Shown here: positions 50,701-54,358 of the stretch, piece after piece
How the letters are laid out: every line of letters starts with the position of its first letter
How positions within the stretch are numbered: the stretch's first letter is position 1
The notes under the pieces: generated by a model
What the model saw: the letters and a program-made list of their open reading frames with translations, nothing else
What the model was told of the DNA's origin: nothing
The model's database searches: none
Made by a program: the position numbers and the translations under genes
NCBI GenBank assembly: GCA_947247005.1
Contig: OX365952.1
Span: forward strand, 50,510,722 to 50,574,721
Source of the DNA: Spisula solida
Taxonomy: Eukaryota > Mollusca > Bivalvia > Venerida > Mactridae
Direction of reading: 5' to 3'
Length of the DNA stretch: 64,000 bases

Positions 50701-51633
50701 AGAATTTCTTAGAAACAAGAATACTGTAGAGATTTTATAATTTTATTAATATTGAAAAAAAATACTTTAGATCTTTTTGACTCTCAAAAAAATAAAACCC
50801 CACCTTAATATGAGTTGAATTCAATTATTTTAATAGAAGGAACTATACATCTTAACATGCCATATTCTTCTTCTTTACTTCTAAAGGCGACCGATTCATA
50901 TATCATTATATGTCAGGAAAACCTCAATCGAATAACAAGAATATTTGCCACCAAGTTTCAATGTACACAGATTTTGGGTTAGGTTTGTCTACCACTTACA
51001 GTACAAGGAACAGTAAGAGTTAATTCAGTGATTAAAAGCAATCGACAGAAATAAAGTTCTGAATCAAATAAAATAATTTAATAAAGTTAAAGGGCAGTCA
51101 ACCGATGTGCAATCCTGTATCAGTGTATATCAGAACTGCATGACAAATACAGCCTGCCAGACCTTGACATATTCATGTATAAACTAGACCTGTATATCCA
51201 AGAACAGGGCCTGGGGTACAGTTCTAGACAAAACTTGCCTGGTAAAGGGGAGATAAGTAGATTTAGAGAAAGTCTTACCTCCATGTTTCAGTGATGGTCC
51301 AGCTTCAATTGGAATAACCAACAAAGGAAATATACCACTCAGTCCAACCAACATTGAGCCACATATTGAATACAACCAAACTTCTGACACTGAACCAGTC
51401 TCTATTCTCTCCATTTTAGAACTTAAATTGTTGTTATAATCACTGTTCACACCATCATCTGTTTCAGAGTCAATGCTGTTAGCCACGTAGGTCGAGTCCG
51501 TTCGTTTTCCATTATTTTTCGAGTTTATCTTTGCTCGGTGGATTTCAGAGTATGTCAGTGACACTAAAAGGAGACAAACGAAGGAGTTCACCAAAATGTA
51601 CCTTAATTTATCCATAATCAGCGATTTTATCAA
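11708..51633 (-). CDS. SLC39A13: SLC39A13 (ZIP13) zinc transporter, complete nine-exon gene
   Basis: Spliced gene; exons in transcript order are 51279-51633, 27490-27594, 25020-25129, 24179-24424, 18781-18870, 17433-17546, 13749-13818, 12984-13083 and 11708-11780. They total 1263 nt (420 residues plus TAG), every junction is GT-AG, and all phases agree. Family knowledge: ZIP13 is an eight-helix transporter that moves zinc into the cytosol from Golgi/ER-type or vesicular stores. Seen here: an N-terminal hydrophobic segment, the [12 protein letters not shown] helix, HLLPEAW, a lysine-rich cytoplasmic loop (residues 191-272), DNFTHG (285-290), HEIPHE (314-319), and a C-terminal helix ending LVCLVH. 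DNFTHG and the [13 protein letters not shown] stretch fit ZIP13 better than ZIP7, where the first motif normally reads HNFTDG. At 420 residues it is longer than the human protein (about 370), mainly in the N-terminus and loop. Exon 2 is followed by an unusual tandem array. Confidence 0.93.
12040..12298. mobile_element. Pearl-like element fragment
   Basis: Has the AGGGCCATAACTTGGTTAA core phrase, a CCAACTGACAAACAGACGGAC tract and a terminal hairpin TATGCCCACC...GGGGGCATA. It is in SLC39A13 intron 8, upstream of exon 9. Confidence 0.6.
12299..12686. other. Intron 8 sequence, nothing recognised
   Basis: Non-coding. The ORF on the minus strand here includes part of the neighbouring repeat and has no family match that I can see. 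Confidence 0.4.
12687..12952 (+). mobile_element. tRNA-derived SINE, copy 1
   Basis: CGCCTCCTCGATAGCCTAGT carries the A-box (TAGCCTAGTGGTTGAG) and GGGTTCGATCCC the B-box, followed by a tRNA-unrelated body and a tail AATAAATTAGTATAAA. Likely target-site duplications are TAGTGAGGA (12678-12686) and TAGTAAGGA (12953-12961), 8 of 9 matching. Inserted about 31 bp from the 5' splice site of SLC39A13 exon 8, in antisense to the gene. Confidence 0.9.
12984..13083 (-). CDS. SLC39A13: SLC39A13 exon 8
   Basis: 100 nt, phase 1 in and phase 2 out, residues 364-396. It encodes [20 protein letters not shown] then [13 protein letters not shown]; the [19 protein letters not shown] block is typical of ZIP13. 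The acceptor is TGCTGTTTCAG and the donor CCAAG|GTTTAA, a weak non-GTAAG donor. A SINE lies about 31 bp downstream of this donor in the intron. Confidence 0.95.
13269..13368 (-). repeat. Decayed class II tRNA-like SINE head
   Basis: Aligns with 4918-5003: minus-strand TAGCTGACTGGTGTAATGCT (A-box-like), TTGCTAGATGATGGCATC, and GGGTTCACAACC (B-box-like). Confidence 0.5.
13749..13818 (-). CDS. SLC39A13: SLC39A13 exon 7
   Basis: 70 nt starting in phase 0 and ending in phase 1. It encodes [20 protein letters not shown] then QAA, the sixth transmembrane helix region. The acceptor is TTTACCTTTCAG and the donor GCTGCAG|GTATAC. The last base joins GT of exon 8 to make a Gly codon. Confidence 0.92.
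14208..14272. repeat. Inverted repeat with tRNA B-box-like arms
   Basis: CCTTGGTGGGATTTGAACC and GGTTTGAATCCCACCAAGG face each other about 25 bp apart. Each arm resembles a tRNA T-arm/B-box (GGTTYGAATCCC), so it may be two head-to-head tRNA-derived 3' ends. Confidence 0.65.
14986..15156. mobile_element. MITE family E copy 1 (TIR TACTGTAAACCAA)
   Basis: The ends TACTGTAAACCAATTTACTT and TTGGTTTACAGTA are inverted. The interior holds TTTCGCGAAATT-type segments shared with copies at 25165 and 32363. Confidence 0.85.
15157..17140. other. SLC39A13 intron 6, no gene recognised
   Basis: AT-rich. Contains a G-run near 16746-16756 and short local repeats (GGCTAAATSTGGCTAAATG near 16560). No exon-like ORF. 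Confidence 0.4.
17141..17415. repeat. Dispersed repeat, pearl-like tail
   Basis: Has the CCTTGACCTTTGACCT phrase and an ACAGACTGACAGGTGCAAAG tract, and ends in a CCCCTCATC...GATGAGGGGG hairpin. It ends 18 bp before exon 6. Confidence 0.55.
17433..17546 (-). CDS. SLC39A13: SLC39A13 exon 6 (HEIPHE helix)
   Basis: 114 nt, phase 0 to 0, residues 303-340. It encodes [20 protein letters not shown] then [24 protein letters not shown] (His314, Glu315, His318, Glu319) is the signature second half of the binuclear metal site of the LIV-1 ZIP subfamily. The acceptor is TTTAATTTCTAG and the donor CAG|GTAAGT. Confidence 0.96.
17727..17862. mobile_element. MITE family C copy 1 (TIR GGTATTCAATATTGA)
   Basis: The ends GGTATTCAATATTGACCTTA and AAGATCAATATTGAATACC are inverted repeats. 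Inner arms (AATAAGGATAGCCAATCA and TGATTGGTTGCCCTTATCC) extend the foldback. 136 bp. A second copy is at 38045. Confidence 0.9.
17866..18028. mobile_element. Pogo/Tigger-like element end, fragment
   Basis: Begins CAGTCAGATCTCGATACAACG after TA and has internal TTGTTGTAACGAATATGTGG-type repeats of the terminal motif. No clean opposite end was found. It abuts the preceding MITE. Confidence 0.4.
18255..18500. repeat. Dispersed repeat (CAACTTCTYCACATG family)
   Basis: Shares CTCAACAATTTTTCAGT, CAACTTCTTCACATGAG and AAATCAACATT in the same order with 59445-59605. Confidence 0.6.
18525..18745. mobile_element. MITE family A copy 2
   Basis: CCCGATTTCCCGAAGCATCT at the left and TTGAGATGTTTCAGGAGATC at the right are inverted. 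It shares interior AAATCT and TTTTACT blocks with copies 1 and 3. Ends about 35 bp from the exon 5 donor of SLC39A13. Confidence 0.85.
18781..18870 (-). CDS. SLC39A13: SLC39A13 exon 5 (DNFTHG metal-site helix)
   Basis: 90 nt, phase 0 to 0, residues 273-302. It encodes [18 protein letters not shown], then [18 protein letters not shown] (Asp285, His289) supplies ligands of the transmembrane metal site; the family knowledge is that ZIP13 has Asp and His swapped relative to the HNxxD motif of most ZIPs. The acceptor is TGATTACAG and the donor AAG|GTAGGT. A MITE ends about 35 bp from the donor. Confidence 0.95.
19235..19453. mobile_element. MITE family B copy 1 (TIR AAGCCTAGGTYCCACTG)
   Basis: TTAAGCCTAGGTTCCACTG and CAGTGGGACCTAGGCTTAA are inverted ends. 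The interior contains CCCGAAGCTTCCC and ATCRGGAGTACATCGC. Other copies are at 29020 and 41634. One minus-strand ORF here is only a chance reading of the element. Confidence 0.9.
19454..21470. other. SLC39A13 intron 4, mostly unassigned
   Basis: No gene. The segment around 20460-20530 (GACCCTTGATTGG, then AAATAAAATATTCTTATTC) looks like a retroposon 3' tail. A TATATA microsatellite lies near 20316. Confidence 0.4.
21474..21645. mobile_element. hAT-like repeat, GGGCGTAGCCAG family
   Basis: Starts GGGCGTAGCCAGCGATATGG and shares GTGCGTAACATYAA and GGACCCTCAACCATAAC with copies at 39399 (inverted arrangement) and 39928. Non-coding. Confidence 0.65.
21710..22612. mobile_element. Pearl-like element with five about 153 bp cores
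   Basis: The core phrase CACAACTAGACTTGGTACTG recurs near 21811, 21965, 22118, 22271 and 22424. Each is followed by AAAGGGCCATAACT and GATCCGACCAACGTSYGCC. After the last core is an ACCAACCAACC microsatellite (22523-22560) and a terminal hairpin AGCCCCCATA...TCTGGGGGTATA. No ORF. Confidence 0.85.
22613..23916. other. SLC39A13 intron 4, unassigned
   Basis: No gene. Two short plus-strand ORFs (23536-23775 and 23718-23981) have no recognisable domain, and the second runs into a MITE. Confidence 0.35.
23917..24167. mobile_element. MITE family A copy 3
   Basis: The left part AAAAGCATCTCAAATGAAAA and right part CATACTGAGATGTTTCTGGA align with the two other copies, and the interior AATCTCATCTCAAATTGA is nearly identical to copy 1. 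It ends about 11 bp from the 5' splice site of exon 4. Confidence 0.85.
24179..24424 (-). CDS. SLC39A13: SLC39A13 exon 4 (cytoplasmic variable loop)
   Basis: 246 nt, 82 codons, phase 0 to 0, residues 191-272. It begins [19 protein letters not shown] and ends KGKNTESIK. This is the variable loop between helices 3 and 4. It is acidic at first, then Asn/Lys-rich ([13 protein letters not shown]). Unlike many ZIP proteins this loop has no histidine cluster. The acceptor is TGTTTTATAG and the donor AAG|GTATGT. The ESIK|ISGYLNL junction matches the corresponding SIK-SGYLNL region of ZIP13 proteins. A MITE ends about 11 bp past the donor. Confidence 0.9.
25020..25129 (-). CDS. SLC39A13: SLC39A13 exon 3
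   Basis: 110 nt, residues 154-190. It encodes [18 protein letters not shown] then [19 protein letters not shown], the third conserved helix (GLWV...LEKMF in family members) with a His/Glu-bearing linker before it. The acceptor is TTCTTGTAG and the donor CAT|GTAAGT, ending in phase 0. A MITE begins about 35 bp upstream of the acceptor, so branch point and pyrimidine tract must lie in that short space or inside the element. Confidence 0.93.
25165..25376. mobile_element. MITE family E copy 2
   Basis: The ends TACTATAAACCAAG and TTGGTTTACAGTA are inverted, with interior TTTGCGAGTGGTAGAATTTT and TTAGTATTCGCGAAAGTAAA shared with copy 3. It lies in intron 2 about 35 bp from the exon 3 acceptor. Confidence 0.85.
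25954..26080. mobile_element. hAT-like repeat end (CAGGGGTTCCACTAGCTTCT)
   Basis: Begins CAGGGGTTCCACTAGCTTCT, the inverted match of the right end of the element at 31262-31459. The far end is not clear and may have been lost beside the tandem repeats. Confidence 0.6.
26094..26151. repeat. 18 bp tandem repeat (about 3 copies)
   Basis: GGTCAAACCCTTTCTACC is repeated three times immediately beside the distal end of the exon-2 array. The third copy is slightly altered (CTACCGAGTCAAG). Confidence 0.85.
26173..27489 (-). repeat. Tandem array of SLC39A13 exon 2 3' half with splice donors (17 units incl. parent)
   Basis: Repeat-unit starts, marked by the plus-strand ACCTGG (donor), are at 26173, 26255, 26337, 26419, 26501, 26583, 26666, 26748, 26830, 26912, 26994, 27076, 27158, 27240, 27322, 27405 and 27488. 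The spacing is 82 bp, with three 83 bp steps. On the minus strand each unit holds 51 nt of exon 2 ([17 protein letters not shown]), the GT donor, then 31 nt of intron-like sequence ending CTCTCTGTTAG. The CTGTTAG part is itself exon sequence (Leu-Leu-Gly codons) in the parent. No copy has a stop or indel in the 51 nt. Distal units (26173-26666) carry AACATTATT and proximal units AACGTTATT on the plus strand, showing two sub-blocks. A short 18 bp tandem repeat abuts the distal end. Confidence 0.95.
27490..27594 (-). CDS. SLC39A13: SLC39A13 exon 2, parent copy of the tandem array
   Basis: 105 nt, phase 1 to phase 1. It encodes [18 protein letters not shown] followed by [16 protein letters not shown], the second conserved ZIP helix with the HLLPEA motif. 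The acceptor is a strong pyrimidine tract ending CTCCTTTCAG, just beyond 27594. The donor is CCAG|GTAAAT at 27489. This is the only copy with the 5' half of the exon and a conventional acceptor. Sixteen further copies of its 3' half lie immediately downstream in the gene (lower plus-strand coordinates). Confidence 0.93.
28001..28654. mobile_element. Foldback element of about 650 bp, TIR TAGTTCGATTTCGAGC
   Basis: TATAGTTCGATTTCGAGCAT and the far end GGTTCAAAATTGAACTATA form imperfect inverted termini, continuing with TTGAGCCGTGA and TCATGGCTCA. Flanked by TA. No coding capacity recognised. Confidence 0.65.
28738..28815. repeat. 22 bp tandem repeat (4 copies)
   Basis: TCAGAGAGATATACTTTTTG plus TG is repeated almost perfectly. 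Confidence 0.95.
29020..29231. mobile_element. MITE family B copy 2
   Basis: TAAGCCTAGGTCCCACTGAG to CAGTGGGACCTAAAGGCTTA, with interior CCCCGAAGCTTCCCCTAGAC as in copy 1. Flanked by TA. Confidence 0.9.
29492..29933. mobile_element. Pogo-like MITE containing a 55 bp tandem array
   Basis: The left end CAGCACAACCTCTGTAGAG and right end GGGGAGGTTGTACTG are inverted, with TA on both sides. Inside, a 55 bp unit (ACACAGAGGTTGGTGCTCTA through GGTTGTACTGTA) is repeated six times from 29610. The array encodes short open frames in three phases, which is an effect of the repeat. Confidence 0.75.
29936..31260. other. SLC39A13 intron 1, unassigned
   Basis: No gene or clear element recognised. An AAT-rich microsatellite lies near 31140-31160. 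Confidence 0.4.
31262..31459. mobile_element. hAT-like MITE
   Basis: CAGAGGTTCCATTTGACTCT at the left and AGAAGCTAGTGGAACCCCTG at the right are imperfect inverted ends. The right end matches the fragment at 25954. Confidence 0.65.
32363..32576. mobile_element. MITE family E copy 3
   Basis: TACTGTGTAAACCAAGTAAT to AAATTGGTTAACAGTA. It shares TTTGCGAGTGGTAAAAG and TTGCGAAATTAAGTCG with copy 2. Confidence 0.85.
32577..33650. other. SLC39A13 intron 1, unassigned
   Basis: No supported gene. A very short ATG-to-donor segment at 33300-33344 is discussed in the findings. Confidence 0.4.
33654..34192 (-). mobile_element. MITE family F copy 2, split by a nested MITE
   Basis: In reverse orientation it matches 63622-63828: TATAGTGCTCCCATGGTAAT, AAAGGCGGGAAATTT, CACAAAGGTGGATTA, then ATTCATGTTTGTAAATATCA. 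Its last bases (CGCACTATA) lie after the nested element, at 34183-34192. Confidence 0.75.
33861..34182. mobile_element. Nested MITE, TIR CAGGCTTTCTACTG
   Basis: The ends CAGGCTTTCTACTG and CAGTAGAAAGCCTG are perfect inverted repeats. The interior is built of AAAGTAGGGCAAAGTAGG-type repeats. A TGCACT/CGCACT pair flanks it as a likely target-site duplication. Confidence 0.85.
34193..35290. other. SLC39A13 intron 1, unassigned
   Basis: A 98-codon plus-strand ORF at 34695 is AT-rich and resembles no known family. No repeat recognised. Confidence 0.35.
35292..36896. mobile_element. 1.6 kb element with TTCATGAA-rich ends
   Basis: The termini CCCCTGCGAAATG and CATTTCACAGGGG are inverted. Both outer thirds (about 35300-35590 and 36440-36890) are crowded with the palindrome GTTCATGAAC and near matches, roughly twenty in total; the middle has few. 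No transposase ORF. It looks like a non-autonomous DNA transposon with arrays of subterminal binding sites. Confidence 0.75.
37309..37384. repeat. Short tandem duplication
   Basis: TTCGGGATATTTCGGACAGT followed by ATGGTGA occurs twice in tandem. Confidence 0.85.
38045..38192. mobile_element. MITE family C copy 2
   Basis: GGTATTCAATATTGATCTTA at the left and AAGATCAATATCAAATAT at the right, with interior CAGTAACAGG and ACCAATCAGATC shared with the 17727 copy in opposite orientation. Confidence 0.85.
38873..39139. mobile_element. MITE, TIR CAGAGCTACAGATAAG
   Basis: CAGAGCTACAGATAAGG and CTTATCTGTAGCTCTG are inverted ends, flanked by GGAAGA on both sides (38867-38872 and 39140-39145) as a target-site duplication. 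The interior is rich in ATTGGGT. Confidence 0.9.
39399..39591. mobile_element. hAT-like repeat, GGGCRTAGCC family copy
   Basis: Starts GGGCATAGCCTGAGGCTTGA and ends near GTAACGCCCCTG. It shares GATGTTACGCACACACGT and TTATGGTTGGGGGTCCT with the copies at 21474 and 39928. Confidence 0.65.
39928..40420. mobile_element. hAT-like repeat, GGGCRTAGCC family, longer copy
   Basis: GGGATGTAGCCAGGCTTGAA opens it and GTATCACTGGCTTATGACCC closes it. The interior TAGGGGTCCTCATCATTGTG matches the 39399 copy. It holds a short tandem repeat, AAAAAATGTAACATGAAAAG, near 40098-40150. Confidence 0.6.
40429..40686 (+). other. Exon-like ORF, 85 codons, unknown
   Basis: The open frame reads [20 protein letters not shown] and continues to a stop at 40686. 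An acceptor-like TAATAG precedes it and an AATAAA lies near its end (about 40661). Residue composition is protein-like (mixed, with several Leu, Ser, Asp and Cys), but I recognise no family. It could be the end of a nested gene, a retrocopy, or chance. Confidence 0.25.
40985..41094 (-). mobile_element. SINE 3' fragment (same family as 12687 and 57673)
   Basis: The reverse complement carries GCGATGGATAACATCTGGAA, GAGTGATTAATATAAGTTGG and a TAATTAGTATAAAC tail. The tRNA-like head is missing (5' truncation). A smaller scrap lies at 41321-41362. Confidence 0.75.
41575..41880. repeat. Local duplication interrupted by MITE family B
   Basis: TGACTACCAGTCTTCA, then TCTCACTGCAACATCTATAC, occurs intact at 41568-41611. 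A second copy is split by a MITE, which allows the original target to be read. Confidence 0.8.
41634..41846. mobile_element. MITE family B copy 3 (inverted)
   Basis: AAGCCTAGGTACCATTGAGC to CAGTGGGACCTAGGCTT, in the opposite orientation to copies 1 and 2 (CTAGGGGAAGCTTC inside). Compared with the intact duplicate next to it, the target appears to be a 3 bp TCA. Confidence 0.9.
42490..42828 (+). other. Exon-like ORF, 112 codons, unknown
   Basis: An open frame begins [20 protein letters not shown] two bases after a TTCTGTTAATTTAG acceptor-like sequence. It has unusually balanced composition for this AT-rich intron, including several Cys and Trp, and ends in TGA. No family recognised. A nested exon, decayed gene fragment or chance are all possible. 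Confidence 0.3.
43918..44250. repeat. About 165 bp tandem duplication
   Basis: GCAGGTGATTGAAGTCATTC ... TGTTTTGATGCAGATCATTA ... CCTTATTTTCCTACTGA is followed by a second, slightly altered copy. Confidence 0.8.
44251..45810. other. SLC39A13 intron 1, unassigned
   Basis: AT-rich. No gene, no clear repeat. Confidence 0.4.
45816..45902 (+). CDS. Candidate first coding exon, nested plus-strand gene
   Basis: An ATG opens 29 codons, [20 protein letters not shown] then RIYVKKRVS, ending at TCG|GTATGT, a plausible donor in phase 0. The N-terminus is Ser/Lys/Arg-rich. The frame closes soon after the donor, so it is protein-coding only if spliced. No downstream exon was identified in the following repeat-filled region, and the family is unknown. 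It lies inside SLC39A13 intron 1 on the opposite strand. Confidence 0.3.
45937..46041. repeat. 27 bp tandem repeat (4 copies)
   Basis: GGGCAGGCTCCTCGGCTCCA followed by TTATAA is repeated four times, directly beside the pearl-like element. Confidence 0.95.
46056..47322 (+). mobile_element. Pearl-like element with about 175 bp cores and nested MITE
   Basis: Begins TATGCCCCTGTATCGATAGA and ends GGGGGCATAAGCGTTTATTG; both ends match the short inverted copy at 5010-5335. The interior holds about four cores of about 175 bp, marked by GGTTAACCCAAATTTACTGT and CACCTTGACCTAATTTTGGA. A MITE is inserted at 46802-47124. The small ORF at 47065-47295 merely spans the MITE and element end. Confidence 0.8.
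46802..47124. mobile_element. Nested hAT-like MITE, TIR CAGGGCTCTC
   Basis: The ends CAGGGCTCTC and GAGAGCCCTG are perfect inverted repeats, flanked by ATTCT on both sides (46797-46801 and 47125-47129). The interior has C-rich tracts (TTTCCCCCCTAAATG). Confidence 0.85.
47576..47727. mobile_element. Pearl-like element, single-core copy
   Basis: Shares GTTTCTGTTGCCATAG and TTTTTGTCAGAATCAAA with the 7315 element, then an ACGGACGGACGGACTGACTG tract and an end CCGGTAGGGGACTAATAAAA. Confidence 0.8.
47984..48818. mobile_element. Pogo/Tigger-like MITE, TCGACA-rich ends
   Basis: The left terminus CAGTTGAAACTCGTTGTGTC and right terminus CATAACGAGTGTTGACTG are inverted, with TA on both sides. ATGTCGACA-type motifs are repeated at both ends (about nine in all). 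Two interior ORFs (90 and 130 codons) show no transposase motif. 835 bp, non-autonomous. Confidence 0.8.
48840..49380. other. Unassigned intron 1 sequence
   Basis: Nothing recognised. Confidence 0.35.
49535..49712. repeat. About 57 bp tandem repeat (3 copies)
   Basis: TTGTATATGTATCTACATGC, CATCCATTTTAATAT and TTCTTGATYCTAAATTTG recur three times with decay. Confidence 0.8.
49905..49998 (+). mobile_element. Retroposon 3' end, putative
   Basis: GGTCAAAGGCATTTCAAATG followed by short-unit repeats AAACTGT at the end resembles a CR1/L2-like LINE or SINE 3' terminus. No coding part attached. Confidence 0.35.
50000..51180. other. Unassigned intron 1 sequence
   Basis: Very AT-rich, no gene recognised. 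Confidence 0.4.
51279..51633 (-). CDS. SLC39A13: SLC39A13 exon 1 (start, signal/TM region)
   Basis: Codes for residues 1-118 plus one base. It starts at MIKSLIMDK; an alternative start is Met7 at 51615, which gives a more typical signal-type N-terminus ([20 protein letters not shown]). A long hydrophilic stretch rich in Asn, Ser and Asp (about residues 30-75) follows, with several NNN/NS sites. Then comes the first conserved ZIP helix, with [17 protein letters not shown], and the motif EAGPSLKHG. The donor is GGAG|GTAAGA at 51278/51277, phase 1. The first base of the Ala codon is completed by exon 2 (G+CT). The non-conserved luminal segment carries the extra length relative to vertebrates. 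No TATA box or metal-response element was recognised upstream. Confidence 0.92.
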
Positions 51634-52030
51634 GATAAAATGAGTTCAAACTTCACACTATGCAGACGCTCAGATGCTGTATCACAACATTGTCGGCCTT
51701 GACCTTACCGGCACAAAGTCAGCATTTATTAGTTTCGTATTTTAAAAACTTTGCTCATTATATTAAATTTATGCATTTTATTCTTTAAATACCTGTATTT
51801 TTTTAATAAATTATGATTATTATGATTATTTTCACGATTTAGGACAGTTTTTTTCATTTTATGCAATATTTTCAAATGCTTAGTTTCGAATTATATTGGA
51901 AAAATCTTAATATAAGGGAAATAACTTATGCAGAAAATGTGAAAAATATTTATAGCTGTTGCCTCCCTTTGACTAGTTATGCATGATTTACACACTAGAT
52001 TTATATTCAAAGACCACCCAGAAAACATTG
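51634..52030. promoter_or_regulatory. Presumed SLC39A13 5' flank
   Basis: Lies directly upstream of the SLC39A13 start on the minus strand. No TATA box, initiator or TGCRCNC metal-response element could be supported. It is bounded by a LINE remnant. Confidence 0.3.
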
Positions 52031-52049
52031 AATAATATTTCACACTCCG

Positions 52050-53120
52050 TGCAGAAAACGAATGAATGAAACTTCTATTCAAGATGCTGATACAACCGCA
52101 GAGTATTTCAATGACTTTTTTTGCAAACATATTTAATAAAGCACCAAAACTCTGTGATACGATTTCACCAGATGATAAGAATATTTTAAGTGAATTCATC
52201 AAAGATCACATATCACCAACAACTTCATTTCACATCCCATTAATTAAGGGTTTTATTATAAAAAAAAAACACTAAAATATATGGACTGTAACAAAGCCAC
52301 AGACTTAGATGGAATTGGGGCTAAATTTCTAAAATTATCAGCGATAACATAATAAAACCACTAACTAATATATTCAATACGTCAAGTATCTCGTCTGCAA
52401 CGTTTCCGAACCTCTTCAAAAAAGCAAAGATTGTACCAATTTTCAAAAAAGGATCAAAATCAGATGCTATCAACTACCGTCCAATCTCAATACTTCCAGT
52501 ACTGTCTAAAATACTTGAAAAACATGTCCGTGAGTGATAATTTGAAAACCTACATTGAAACACATTCTTTGATACATAGCCGGCATTAAGATTTCGATCA
52601 AAACACTCATGTGAAACAGCTCTTACTTCAATCATTGATTCGTGGATATCAAATGATGTATTTGATATAAAATAGTTCGTCCACACATTCACAATCACAG
52701 CCATATAAAATGTTTATAGATAACGTGAGTATAACCCTTGAATTTTAAGCATTCTTTGCAGATCGAATAAAGTACAACCGTCTTGTATCACTACTATATA
52801 GACGCTCCATTACAAGATCTCTTTCAAGAACTCAAGTGGATGACTATACATGAAATAATTTATTTCAAAAAAGCCATTTTTGTTTACAAATCTATTAACA
52901 ATCTCTTCCCTGAATACATGTCAAACTTATTCACATTCTCAAATAATCATTCACTAAGATCCCACACTCAACAACCCATTAAGGTTCCAAAACCAAGACT
53001 AGAATTTTTAGGAAAACTCTTGCTTATTCAGGTATTAAACTTTGGAGCACTATACCACTACACATAAAACAATCAGAAAGCTTGGTTGTTTTTAAGACAT
53101 CATACCTCAAATGGTGGTTC
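52050..53120 (+). pseudogene. Dead non-LTR retrotransposon (LINE) reverse transcriptase remnant
   Basis: Frames must be joined by eye across frameshifts. 52280-52540 reads DCNKATDLDGIGAKFLKLS ... FKKAKIVPIFKKGSKSDA then INYRPISILPVLSKILEK, a clear LINE reverse-transcriptase block of the CR1/Jockey type. 52783-53120 reads IHEIIYFKKAIFVYKSINNL ... IKQSESLVVFKTSYLKWW, the usual C-terminal tail. The catalytic centre between them is deleted, and several stops and frameshifts are present, so it cannot be active. It lies head-to-head with SLC39A13 exon 1. Confidence 0.85.
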
Positions 53121-53362
53121 TCTGGTGGGAAAAACTTTATAAACATGAAACATACTTGTGTCACATAATTTATAAATGTAATTTTGTTCTTTGTTTTATA
53201 GATCAACTTCACTGTTCTATAAATTGTTGGTCTAGTTTTCATCGATATGTTTTAGTAGCTTAATTAACGGACTGCTGTTAAATTTTATGTAAATATCATT
53301 CTGTAAATGGCTGGTTGGCTAGCTTGAAGGTCAGTTGAATCTTTTAGCGCCGTGCCTTCAGG

Positions 53363-54358
53363 TCCCAACGTTCTACCTGCGTTCAGATATCCCAAACGTG
53401 GTCCCAACGTTCTACCTGTGTTCAGATATCCCAAACGTGGTCACAACGTTCTACCTGCGTTCAGATATCCCAAACGTGGTCACAACGTTCTACCTGCGTT
53501 CAGATATCCCAAACGTGGTCACAACGTACCGCCTGCGTTCAGATATACAAAACGTGGTCACAACCTTCTGCCTGCGTTCAGATGTCCCAAACGTGGTCAC
53601 AACGTTTCGTTTTGCGTTCAGATATACCAAACGTGGTCACGACGTTTTGGTCCGCGTTCAGAAGTCTCACATTTGGTCACAGCATTCAACCTGCGTTCAG
53701 ATATCTCAAACGTAGTCACGACGTTTCGTCCTGCGTTCAGATGTCTCAAACGTGGTCACAATGTTCGTCCTACGTTCAGAGGTCCCAAACGTGGTTACAG
53801 CGTTCGTCCTACGTTTAGAGGTCCCAATCGTTATGCATTTAAAGGTCCAAAGCGTGGTCACAATGTTCGTCCTACGTTTAGAGGTCCTAAACGTGGTCAC
53901 AATGTTCGTCATGTGTTCAGAGGTCCCAAACGTCGTCACAGCGTTCGTTCTGCGTTCAGAGGTACCAAGCGTGGTCACAGCGGTCGTCCTACGTTCAGAG
54001 GTCCCAAACGTGGTCACAGCGTTCGTCCTACGCTCAGAGGTCCCAAGCGTGGTCACAGCGTTCGTCTTGCGTTCAGAGGTCCCAAACGTGATCACAGCGT
54101 TCGTCTTGCGTTCAGAGGTCCCAAACGTGGTCACAGCGTTCGTCCTACGCTCAGAGGTCCCAAGCGTGGTCACAGCGTTCGTCTTGCGTTCAGAGGTCCC
54201 AAACGTGGTCACAGCGTTCGTCTTGCGTTCAGAGGTCCCAAACGTGGTCACAGCGTTCGTCTTGCGTTCAGAGGTCCAAAACGTGGTCACAGCGTTCGTC
54301 ATTCGTTAAGGGATTCAAAACGTGGTCATAACATTCGTTCTGCGCTCAAAGGTATATT
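53363..54358. repeat. 39 bp minisatellite (about 25 copies) with long open frames
   Basis: The unit AAACGTGGTCACARCGTTCK, then TCCTRCGTTCAGAGGTCCC, is repeated about 25 times, with one shortened copy near 53835. Left units carry CTACCTGCGTTCAGATATCC, right units GTCCTACGCTCAGAGGTCCC, so there are at least two subtypes. Because 39 is a multiple of 3 and the unit lacks stops, a 340-codon plus frame (FRGPKRGHSVRPT repeats), a 185-codon plus frame and a 198-codon minus frame are all open. No signal peptide, no flanking splice evidence. Confidence 0.93.

Noticed and set aside
51184..51278. Extension of the exon 1 ORF beyond KHGG
   Set aside because: The GTAAGA donor at 51278 and the perfect phase match with exon 2 show that the frame beyond is intronic.
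53706..54309. 185- and 198-codon ORFs (plus and minus) over the 39 bp array
   Set aside because: Overlapping open frames on both strands are explained by the stop-free unit with length divisible by 3.
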